Assembly: GCF_022376445.1 (NCBI RefSeq)
Contig: NW_025954961.1
Span: 682,001 to 746,000, forward strand
Origin: Fomitopsis serialis
Lineage: Eukaryota; Basidiomycota; Agaricomycetes; Polyporales; Fomitopsidaceae
DNA: 64,000 nt
Direction of reading: 5' to 3'
Shown here piece after piece: positions 1-10,400 of this stretch (its first letter is position 1; each line of letters opens with the position of its first letter). The notes beneath the pieces were generated by a model. The model made no database searches. It worked only from the letters and a program-made list of their open reading frames with translations, and was not told the origin of the DNA. The translations under genes and the position numbers were made by a program.

Positions 1-1773
1 GTCAAGCAAGAAGAGATTCCTCTCGATAGCCTGAGCGAACTGTGCTCTCCTGTCCCCGGCGGCTTGCTGGAACTGCTCACGAAGCCTCATGTCGAACCTA
101 CCCGCGGCAACGAAGCTTGTCTCAGCCACACCGAGGCACCAAACGCTACGATCTATGACGACCCTTTGGACGACGTGATCACGTTCGAGGATTCTCTGGC
201 GTACTTTCCTAGGTCCGACACGCCGGTTCTGCATTCGCTGCCGTCTCTGCTGTACCCTAGCAGCTCTGGGTTCAATGCGGGGGACTTCTACTCCAACGGC
301 CCTCTCTTCTACCCCAGCGGCTCCGAGAGCAGCGTCGAGAGCACCCTGGTCAATACGTCGCTTTTCTACCCAAGCAGCACTGAAGCTAGCGTTAACAATA
401 GCCCGATCAAGAAAGCTCCTTTCTACGCCAGCAGTTCTTTTGACAGCGTACAAGATGCCCATTCCGCTAGCTCTGGTTATGCCAAGGACTCGCTCCGCAC
501 TCTGCTGAACTTTGACTCGCCGCTTCTGGGACTGGGCTACGATGCTGGCTCCGACAAGAAGGAAGAGCCCGTCGTCGGCCTCTACGCGGACATCAACCTT
601 CGCAGGGTGCTCACTAGACACGATGCCCCGAGGTCTATGTCAACCCTGCCGATATCATGGGCGAACAAGAGGTCCCAGTCAAGATAGAAGAGAGCTAGAG
701 GTCGCAGATTTCTTCTAGTGGATGACCAACCGGACGTCGTGGAGCTCGAGCAAGACAATTGCCAACTGTCGACTCTGAAGATATAACGGGGTTCACTGAA
801 GAAGCAGTCCAGGCTATCGTCGGTGTCATCACTGCCGCGAAACAGGATGAAGACATGATCGTCTCGCCAGGCCTTCCCCCGCCTACGGATGCTCCTGCAT
901 TCGTCTTCGATCTGTCAGGCATCCCTCCGCCCATCATTTCCCAGCCCACGAATTCCCGTTTGCCCCTCCAGCGACGGCGCCGCCTGCTTATGCCATATCT
1001 TACAAGCCAGTGGCGCTCAAGAGAGCGTCCCGGTTGCTCAGCTGAGTTTTACCGCAAGCCTCGACTACGCCCCGTATGCCTTCTTCCCTTCCAGTTTCAC
1101 CGCCCTTCAGCCGTCCCAGCGCACACCGCTCCTCGACCGCCAACCGCCCGCGCCCGCGCAGCAAGCCCCACCTTACGCCTCCCCTATGTTCTTCAACACC
1201 GCCGACGCACCGCACCCGCAGACCCCCGTCTGCAACGCGCACATGGGCGTCGAGCTGGAAGAGCTCCGGCGCCGCGCGGAGAACTACCGGCGGTGCAACC
1301 CCGGCACGGACATCGACAAGTTGTGGCTCCAGTCGTTCGCGGGGCGGCTGTCGGAGGACGGCGTGCTCATGGACGAGTGGCGGTGCTACGTCAAGGGCTG
1401 CGCGCAGCACAACAAGCGGAGGGACCACATCCTCGTGCACGTCGGCTCGCACGTCGAGCATCGGCCGTTCAGCTGTGGGCGGTGGTACGTGCTCCTCCGA
1501 ACTTTCTGTGCGTGCGTGAGGCTGACGCTGCGGCGCTGTGACAGCGGGATGCGCTTCCTCCGCAAGAACGAGTGCAAGCGGCATGAGGCGAGCCACGACG
1601 GGGCGAAGCCGTTCGAGTGCATGATCTGCGCGCCGGTGCAGCACAGGAGCTTTGCGCGCCAGGACTTGCTCAGGCGGCACATGCGGGTGACGCACGGCGT
1701 GACGGGCGAGTCGGCGGTCGACCGGCGAAAGAGGATGAGGACCGACGTGGACGACGGCGAGTACCGGCCGTGA
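1..1773 (+). CDS. C2H2 zinc-finger transcription factor, 5'-truncated
   Basis: Probable nuclear DNA-binding regulator. Its frame is open from base 1, so the start lies outside the window. The first two thirds are rich in Ser, Pro and Tyr and look disordered or activation-type. The C-terminus carries fingers: C-x4-C-x12-H-x3-H near 1384-1452, and a second finger completed only by removing an intron at 1485-1544 (donor GTACGT, acceptor CAG), giving C-x2-C-x12-H-x3-H. A third near 1616-1695 starts CMIC and has a longer loop before its histidines. The coding frame changes several times between about 620 and 1030 without intron signals while protein-like sequence continues, which fits the single-base losses seen elsewhere in the window. 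The finger class is certain. The target genes cannot be inferred. Confidence 0.8.
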
Positions 1774-2025
1774 TTGTGTGAGGAGTAGAGTAGGGAGAGG
1801 AGCTTTCCGAATGTTGAATGTTGACTGTAGCCGCCTGTACCAGTACTGTATGTGTATCACAGCCTATTAGATGTATCAGTCAAAACAGTGATGAGACAAT
1901 GTAATGACGTTTGGATAGCCCGAGCTCGGATTGAGGTACCGCGCCAGTGGTCGAACCGTTGATGAAAACCCAACATAGTAATGTTCCCATAAGTGTAACA
2001 GTCGTGGTGCGTACATCGGAAGTGT

Positions 2026-3338
2026 CTACCAATCATGTAGGCTCGCGTGGCCAGGGCGGGAGAGATTGAGCCCTCCGCGCAGAAGCGGGGGCAAGACCTT
2101 CCCTCCCAAAATCGTCTCCTTCACTATAGCGTCTACCTCATGGGGCGTAACGCGCCCATACCATACGCACGCACCCTGCGGTGAGTTGATCTACCGCACC
2201 AAGTGTCAGCTAACTTCAGTATACCGCCGAGCAATGTATTGCGAGACGCACAATGACGTTTCCGGCGAATTTGTGTCCGCCCATGTGTGAGTTGCGAATT
2301 ATGAGGACGCGCTTCTGCTCTGCGACATCCTTCAGCCGCTTTTCGACCTCCGCGCGCAACCGCTCGTCTGAGCCGGTGAACTCTTCGAGGGGAGGTCCCG
2401 AGAGCGAAGGGTCCTCGATCTGGGTGTGGACCTCCCAGCCCTCATGCTCAAGCGCGGCTGTGAATGTCTGCTCGAGCTTGGGCGCCGCGATGGCGCAGCG
2501 GTTGTCCCTCCGCTTGTGTGAGCCTGCGAGGAACCTCGTCAGCGTCCTGCTAGTTTAATCCGACAATATGAACTGACATAACATGATGACGGAAGAGTAA
2601 GGAAGCACATAGGTCTTCAGAGCATCGCTTTCCCTCGCATCGGCCTTCAGCGAGTGCAGGAGCTTCTTCGCGCCCTCCTCCGAGCGTTCCACGCTCGTAA
2701 CGACCTTGTACTGCGGGAACACCAGGACCGTCTCGCGTGTAGCGTCGTCGCAGACGGTCTTATGGCTCCCGTTGAGGATGGTAACCTTCGAGCTCTCGGT
2801 GGACTTGTACACCCCCGGAAGACCGCCCGCGCCGTTCGATGCAGCGTCTTTGCCGCCCTTGCCGTTCGCTGCAGCGTCCTTGCCGCCCTTGCCGTTCGCG
2901 TCCTTGCCTCCCTTGTCCTTGGGTGGTTTGAACTCGCCCCGGGCGGAGTCGATGTATGCGGCGAGCGTGCCCGACGCATCCGTCACCTCCCTCTCCCAGT
3001 CTGACTTCCCGGTAGATATGACAACCTGCGCAGAGCATGTGTCAACTGACGGGACACACCGGCATGAGGCTCCGAGACATACCTGCGTAGCGTACGGCTT
3101 CATGGAACCGAGCATTTCTGTTTCCATGTCCACATCGAACCTTGATGGATATTCATCGTGTCCTGCGCCGGTCAGGAGAGTCCCCCGCGCGGCTGCGTTA
3201 CGCACCTTCATCGCAGGGGTTTGCGCACCCCCGGCAGTCCGCGTCAGACACAGGGACGTCGGCGGCCTTGAGTTCGGAGCCATGGTCTGCGCCGACGCCG
3301 CCGACGATGTACGCCTTGAGCTTGCGGAGGGTGCTCAT
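2026..3338 (-). CDS. Sucrase/ferredoxin-like (Apd1/Aim32 family) Fe-S protein
   Basis: Member of the Suc_Fer-like family, thioredoxin-fold proteins that bind a [2Fe-2S] cluster; yeast members are Apd1 and Aim32. Translation starts MSTLRKLKAY at 3338. An N-terminal pair, CRGCANPC, is followed by introns at about 3163-3205 and 3027-3082. A lysine/glycine-rich low-complexity insert (KGGKDA repeats, about 2820-2920) follows. The C-terminal half has the family signatures HKRRDNRC (about 2500), HMGGHKFAGN (about 2270) and VWYGRVTPHE (about 2155). The protein ends LHDW. A terminal Asp-Trp resembles the C-terminal tripeptide that sends Fe-S clients to the cytosolic assembly machinery, so a cytosolic Apd1-like role is more likely than a mitochondrial Aim32 role (inference). 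The splice near 2530-2570 is uncertain. Confidence 0.85.
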
Positions 3339-3589
3339 CTTCAGGATGTGGCTCGGGAACTGAGGGGACGAGGGGAGGATACGGGAGCTTAGTGAGTTGT
3401 TGCATCTAATAAATAGAGAGACATTTGTCAGGGCGAGGATGGCGGTAAGCTGCCGCAGCCAGTGAGGCGATCGAACATTACGACCACACACGGCACGGCA
3501 GTCACGGCACATCCGTTTATCAGATAAGATTCGACCGCACCGGCCCCGAACATACTGTACTAATATTTCGACCAATTGTTCAGCGGATG

Positions 3590-3781
3590 TGACGCGTGAC
3601 GCAGGTGCTCGGTGTTCAGAGATCTCGGTGATGCGTGACAGGGTGTCCTGGTTGCCCCTGGTCGGCCCAAATAGGGGTATTTGGCACCCGGAACCGTGAC
3701 ATTCTGACCGACTTGGGTGTTCAGTGGGACTCCGTGACCCGTGACAGTGGCTGTTCATGACCCCCCGTGATGCGTGACAGA
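3590..3781. promoter_or_regulatory. CGTGAC-rich repeat cluster upstream of the Suc_Fer-like gene
   Basis: Non-coding stretch 250-440 bp upstream of the Suc_Fer-like start. The hexamer CGTGAC recurs about six times. A 14-mer, GTGATGCGTGACAG, occurs exactly twice at 3628-3641 and 3767-3780. TGACG/CGTCA-type elements are typical bZIP sites, so a regulatory role is possible. Function is inference only. Confidence 0.3.
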
Positions 3782-4128
3782 ACACACGGTCGAAATAGTA
3801 CAGTAGTACATACGAGACGCTCGAGTACTGCGCAGCGCCCTGCCAGCTCGTGCATATTACTCTCAAGGCTCTTCATGAAGCTAACCTCGGTCTGGAGCGT
3901 ATCATCACTTGGTATTGGATCGTGGGATCGTAAGGGTACAACGACTGAGCTACAGGGCGAGCAATATACAAACGCCAGTGTTGTAAGATAAATTATACGA
4001 TGCTAACAGCTGCAAGTCGAAGAATAGCTAACCAATAAATCATCATGACTGCCAAACTATCTGCACGAGTCAGCGCAAGGTCAGCAAGATGTGCAATCGT
4101 ACAACAATTGAATCCGTCCGAGTCAGCA

Positions 4129-6628
4129 TCACCGCCCATAATCATCTGGGACGAACGGCGTAACGAGGTCATACATCTCGGCGTTCCTGCTCCTCTGCGG
4201 CTTGCTCCCAAGGCCGACGAAGTTCTTGAACTTTTGGCGCATCCCCGGCTTCTCATCCGCCTCCATCTCGCTCCGGTCCTCGGGGTACAGCGTGTCGACG
4301 ATCTTCGAGAGCCGACGCAGCCCCGGATATCCTTCGGGCGGTCCGTTGCGCGACAACTCGAGCGCTGAGGCGAGGTACATCGCGAGGTCCGGGAACGTCG
4401 TCGGGAGTGTGGGGTAGAGATTCCCCGGCACGCTTGGGATGGTGTAGAATTTGGAGATGGGCGCATCTGCGCCGTCGCGCAGCACGGCGGGCGGGGAACA
4501 GATCGTGTACGACCAAGGAAGCACACTCGAGTCGCCGTTGCGGAAGCGCACCGCGTTGGGTGTGTTCACAGGTACGGGCACGTCGATGGACATGTACACT
4601 GCGGTGAGCCATGCCGACGACGTGCTGTGCACCTATCCCGGACGCGTTTGAGTACTCGTTCCGCATCACCGGGGTCCGGGTAATAGGGATGGACTCACCT
4701 TGACAAATGATATGACGATCCGCAGTCTCGCTTCTCCCTTCAGCTTCTTGAGCACTTCGATAGACGGCTCGACGCGCGTCGCCGGCAAACGTGCCATGAA
4801 CTTAAGCAAGCTGCGCCAATTGGGAGCTTGGATATAGAATGGTGGCTTGTCCGCATTCGGAAGGGATATGAGGGTGGGTATCGAACCCTTGAAAGGGGCT
4901 GCAGTTAAGACGATGGGCGCTGTGCCAAATCCCATGGCTGTATCGAGCATATGTGAGCTATCGCATCGGTAGAAATGATAGAGGAAGAGGCATACAGATC
5001 CCGGTGAGCAGCTCCTGTGGTATCAGCTGCTGGTGAGCACTCGACATACAACTCAAATCCGACTCTCCCGCAGACACCGCCGACAGAGGCGCCGACTTAT
5101 CGTCAACCCACTCAGCCTTCTCAGAGTACGGATAGCTCGGGGGCGCGTCGAATCTGTCTTTACGAGGAGAAGGAGACTCGACCACAGGCGTGTCCATTAC
5201 AGGTGTCAGCTCAAGCTCGCCCGCCTTCGCTGCCTCTCTTATTGGGTGTTCCACCGCCATGGAGAGGCGTCGGCCAGTGTGCGGCGACTGCCCGAGGTCG
5301 GACTTCGAGCGCGCCGTGCGTTGCGACGCGTGAGGTTGACTGCCAGGAGATGCGTGTGAGATATGGCCAGTGAATGATGCGGAATGGGGCAATGGTTTGT
5401 CTTTGTTCATGCTTTCGCAGCGTCGACGAACGTCCTTCGATAGCACGGTCTCTATCGAGGTCGAACGCATACGGAGCGCCTGTGCTGTGTCGACGGTGCT
5501 TGCTGGGGTTCCCGGGTTAGAGGATGCGAGAGGAGTGGCGGCGGCAGAGCTTCCCCGCGAAAGGTGTCCAGGGAAGAACGCTTGATGCGGGACTACTGAG
5601 GGAGGGCGCGGTGATGGGTGAGAGGAATTCTCTCTCGACGAGGACGCGGCTGAGATACTGTCCGTACTATGTCCGCTGGAGGACGGCGCAACATACGACG
5701 GTGCTCGCGGCGGCGAAGAGGTCGATCGTCCGACTTCATGGAGAGACTGCTTCAACGCCTGCGCAAGTGCCGCGTCCTCATCGTACTGAGAGGGTGTCCG
5801 CGACTCCTGAAGCGATGCTTGGACGGCTCGCCTGAGATCCTCGTCATTCACAGAAGACCTCGGATGCACATCCGGCTTGGGCGAGCTGAATGTCGGATGT
5901 GGCGTGACATGAGGCGCGGGATCGGCGTAAGGGTGCCTGGAGGTTGTGGGAAGTGAATGTTGGGCGCGGAGTTGTGCAGCATGAGTGGGTGGCCCTGGAA
6001 CATGTCCAGGGTGCACATGTGGGTGGGGAGCAGTATGGCGAGGGGCAGGAGCTGGATATGAATGCGCGGGCCTCGGAGGAACGGGTGGCTGGCTCGAATG
6101 TGGCCTTTGAGGGAGGGGAGGCGGAGACGACTGGGCATGTCGCAGCTGAGGAGTTCTCTGGGGCTGTGGAAACTGTACTGTGGGTTGGTGCGAGAAATAG
6201 TCACCAGCTGCAGAACTCAAATTTCGACCATGGGATGCACCCATGTCTACCATGCTCCTGGGCGACCGGACGGACGGCCCCGGCGCCGACCTCGCGACAT
6301 GGTGTGGACTTGGTGCGTAGTACGTGTACGGCCTGGTCAATGTAGGCATGGGTTGGGTTCGCGATGTTACCTGGTATGCGGGCCTTGCTGCCTGCGCCTG
6401 CTGCGGATCCGGTGTCCGCTGGATTCTATCGTAAGGATTGGGCAGGTCTTGATGAATACTAGCGGTATCAGACTCCCAAATGGCTTCAGGAAAGGTCCGG
6501 CGTGAGTACAAAGCCTGTAGGATCGCGGGAGCATGGAACATACCATGAAGCGGACCATGCCCTGTGCTGGGCATCGGGAACTGCACGGAGGCGCTAGCAG
6601 AGGCCATGGCATACGGGTGGCCTGGCAT
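4129..6628 (-). CDS. Protein with tandem ubiquitin-interacting motifs
   Basis: Three exons, about 830 residues. The N-terminal about 550 residues, from MPGHPYAMAS at 6628, are Pro/Ser/His-rich and disordered. Near 5760-5850 lie two UIM-like helices, DEDLRRAVQASLQES and DEDAALAQALKQSLHE, with the conserved acidic-x-x-A-x-x-x-S core. An intron near 4938-4995 joins to TGISMGFGTAP, and a second near 4630-4690 joins to VHSTSSAWL. The C-terminal about 280 residues look globular (LRRLSKIVDTLYP, FKNFVGLGSKP). The UIMs suggest ubiquitin binding, for example in endosomal sorting or proteasome delivery. I do not recognise the C-terminal domain. First and last codons are clear; function is inferred from the UIMs only. 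Confidence 0.75.
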
Positions 6629-7418
6629 GGTGGGAGTTTGGGATTACTCTCACCGTCGCGCTGTAGGGACTCTATGCAGAGAGAATGAACAGCTAGTGGT
6701 CCGCGTCAACCAGGGCCGCACAGGTCGTGTCGCGGTTCACGTTGAGGACCACACTACGTACAGATGGGCCGTTGTGGGCCGTCCCGTTACGATATGGACG
6801 GCGCTCAGGCTTCGCAGGGTTGACAGAAGGCTAAGAACTATGCTGGGAAGATCAGACTGGGCGAGCCGCTCATGTCGAGAGGCAGGACGTTGCGAGAGAG
6901 CATAACGGCGACCACAAGCACGACCAGACGTCAGCAAGCTGCAGGCGGTGTTCGTTTACCAGCCAGGGCGCGTCCGGCGCTCCATCTAGGGGCGATCACT
7001 TACGACCGAGGCAGTGCGCCCAACAGTAGGACCCGCCGGCCATGATACCGCTACCGCTTATGGACGCGACGGTGGGCGCGAGCATCGCATCCACGAAGAC
7101 TCACTGAACCTCCATTTGAGCATCAGTCTGGTCTTTCACGATCTGACCGAAGACGTGAAGCTAGGCCATGCCCGATATTTAATATCACAAGTACCTCTAG
7201 CTAGCTATCTTAATACAATGCAGGGAAGAGGAGAATGCGGAGAGATGGTTGCTGCAGAGCGATGCGGATAGGATGATGCATGATGATAATGAGAGTAGCA
7301 GAACGAGAAATATTGCCGGAGACATGCATGAACACGGAAATCCGAAAAGCAGCGTGAGAGGAGAGACACAGACGGAAAAGAACGAATAATGAGATCGTGA
7401 CGGTCGTTAAAATAGTGC
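6629..7418. other. Intergenic, no gene seen
   Basis: About 790 bp between the start of the UIM gene and the 3' end of RIM15. It holds the UIM gene promoter and the RIM15 3' UTR. No protein-like frame, repeat or RNA gene is recognisable. Confidence 0.6.
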
Positions 7419-10400
7419 TCATCGTGCGGGGGTCAGTTTTGCCGCCTGCCCACGACCTTGCCCCTGCACAGTCGACGTTTTGAATCCTAGCTGTCGCATC
7501 GTGGCCAACAGGTCTGTCTTCTGCACCGGCTTCGAGAGGTACGCCGCGAAGAGATTGAGGCTGGGGTCCACCACATCGGATGCGGTCGCGCTATACGCAC
7601 TCACAGCAATGATAGGTATCTCCGCATTCTTGTTGCCGCTGTTTTTGATGTATCGGGCGGCTCCTTCACCGTCCACTATACACAGACCAATTAGCGATAT
7701 TACAAGGTAACAATAAGGCGTCACTCACGTATTGGCATATGAAGGTCCATCAAGATACAGTCAAACTCTGTTTGAGAACACGTCCATGAGTACCGAGTCG
7801 CGTCAGACAGGGATTCCGACACTCACTTATGTCACCCATGGCAACACTGATAGCTTCCGACCCATCCGCCACGACAACACAACGGCACCCGAGACGTATG
7901 AGCAGTGTCTCGATGATCTTCGCCGTGATGGGGTTGTCTTCCGCCAGGAGGCATGTCACAGCCCGATCTGACGGATCAGGCGCCCTCTTTAGGTCAACCG
8001 AGGCGACTGACGACGGTGGCGTGTTCAGCTCGTAGTGATTAGGCCCGGTCGCCGGTGGCAGCCCCCAAGAGTCAGACGTAACGCTCTCGCCGTTCGTGGA
8101 CACTGACGCAGTCCGGAGGCGGCTGGGCATGGAGTTACGGCGGACATTGTCGCCTTCCAGGTGGTTGAGCTTGAACCGCTCAACAGTGCTATAATCCGAC
8201 GGTTTCCGGACGTGGCCACTAGCACTTCCAGGTGTAGGCGGACCTCGCGACATCGAGGAGGCAATAGACGAAGTCGAGGTCGCGGGCGAAGGCGGGTTAG
8301 TAGGCGAAGGTTTGCTGGGCCCGTCCGTCGCAATAGTGACGCTAGTCGGCTTCTTGATGTTGACCTTGGCCGATACACTCTTGCGGCGGGTGTGGAGATT
8401 CGCCGGTTCTGACAACGTCTGCGACAAAGGCGCCATCTGGTCGGTCTTCATTTTCCGAATCATGTCGTCGTTGGCTTGTTTCAGGACGGGAAGGTTCTTG
8501 AAGCTGAAGGAACCGAAATCGTCGTCGGAGGGCGACATTGCGGTTGTGTCGGCAAGGGCGGGGGGCGCAGAAGCGGAAGCAGGGTCAAGGTCAGCAGATG
8601 GCGCGGGACTATCGGAGCCAAGAGTGGTGGTCATTGTAGGGTGGTCGGGCTCGCTGAACGGCTGCAGCACTGCTCCACGAGGATCGAAGTAGTCAGTAGA
8701 CTCAGGATCTGTGACTTGCGGGATGAATGCCGCCTCGGTAGCCGTGACCTTGTCCCAATCGATCCCAGCGAAAAACGGGTGATCCTTGACCTCGTCGGCA
8801 CCATTGGCCCCCAGACGCCGAGAGGGATCCTGTGTCATCAACCGCTGCATGAAGTCCTTCGCCTCGGGCGAGATGTCCATGTATCCCTCGTGCCATTGTA
8901 CGCGGCCCGACAGGATGTTCTCGAACACCTTCTCAGGCGTTTCGTCATGGAACGGAGGAATCCCATAGAGAAATTCATAGGTGATGACACCCAGAGCCCA
9001 CTAGAAGCAATTCATTAGCCTCATGACGGTCTCGATGGGACAGAATCTACTCACCCAATCCACGGCAGCGTCATCGCCGCGCAGACCTAGAATGGTCTCG
9101 GGGGCGAGATAGTCCGGTGTGCCCACCACCTTCTGGTCACCGGGCGGCGTACCGCCAGGGTTAGGATGAGAGCGAAGATCGGTAGTCAATTCAGTTGCGA
9201 ATGACTGTAAGGGGCTATCCATGTGTGGCTGCTGCTTGCTGTTCGACCGCCGCATGGCGAAGAGTCCAGAGCCCTGGAGAGACTCAGAGCCGCTAGACTC
9301 ACTCACGTCATCTGAAAGCGACAAATAAGGCGACGATCCTAGCCGAGGAATCGAGCTGGTCCTCTGCGTAAAATACGAACCTCCCGCGTATAGGTCGGAC
9401 GTGAACGGTGTCGACCCGATGTAGACAGAGTCGATTGAGGGTGGCCGTGACCCAGGGCTATGTCTTGACCGCGTGCGCATCCCGAAGGGGAGTTGGGCGT
9501 CTCGTGTTTGGCGACCCAGGAGACCAATCCTGCTCAGCCCGAAGTCAGTGAGCTTGAGGTGACCGTGCTGGTCGATGAGCAAATTATCCGGTTTTAGGTC
9601 ACTGTGGCAGCAGGAAGTATTAGCCAAGCAGATCATGAGCAAAAGATATACACGACGTACCGATGTACAATACCACGCTGATGCAGATACTCCAATCCAA
9701 GAACGACCTCTGCGATGTAGTTGCGCGTCCATTCCTCGGGCAGAGACCCGAGAGACTTGATCAGCGCAGCGCAGTCGCCACCGTTGAGGTACTCCATAAC
9801 TAGATACAGGTTCTCCTTGCTCTGGAAAGTGAAATAGAGCTTGGCGACGAATGGCGACTCAGCCTGCTTCATGAGGATCATGCGTTCCGCCTTGACGTTC
9901 GTGATCTGGTTCTTCGCGATCATGTCCGCCTTCTTGAGCACCTTGATCGCGAAGTAGTCGCCAGTGGCTTTCTTCTTCGCGAGGAAGACGGAGCCGAAGG
10001 CGCCTTTGCTGATAGGCTTGATGATCTCGAAGTCTTTGATTGACGTAGGTGTCGTCCTGGACAGCGGCGCGACAGAAGGAAGGCGAGGCGATAATGGAGT
10101 GCCCGACACCGAGTTGGTCGGGCTGAGAATGGGTTGCGCTGCAGTTGAGTGCCGTCGTCTGCGCGGTCGTCGCGTCTGCGACTGGTCCTCGGGTGAGACC
10201 AAAGGTGAGAGAGGGGGAGTGATGAGCAAGCGAGGCTCGAGGATGCCTAGCGAGGGCCGCGGCCGAACCGTGTTCTGATTGACCTCGTTGAGATCCATGG
10301 GCGGTGGTGTGAGGTCGTGAGCAGGATATGTTGCGAACGATACTGTGGGGGCCGCTAATGCTAGAGGAGACGAGATAGAAGACGGCGTAGATGATCGTGT

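Noticed and set aside
1000..1860. Long minus-strand open frame of 286 codons
   Set aside because: It is antisense to the zinc-finger exons and has skewed Arg/Pro/Val composition typical of a shadow frame.
2026..3338. Mitochondrial Aim32 assignment
   Set aside because: No clear presequence at MSTLRKLKAY and a C-terminal Trp as in cytosolic Apd1; kept only as a family-level call.
5017..6505. Several plus-strand open frames
   Set aside because: Antisense to the UIM-containing gene; compositions are low-complexity mirrors of its Ser/Pro/His codons.
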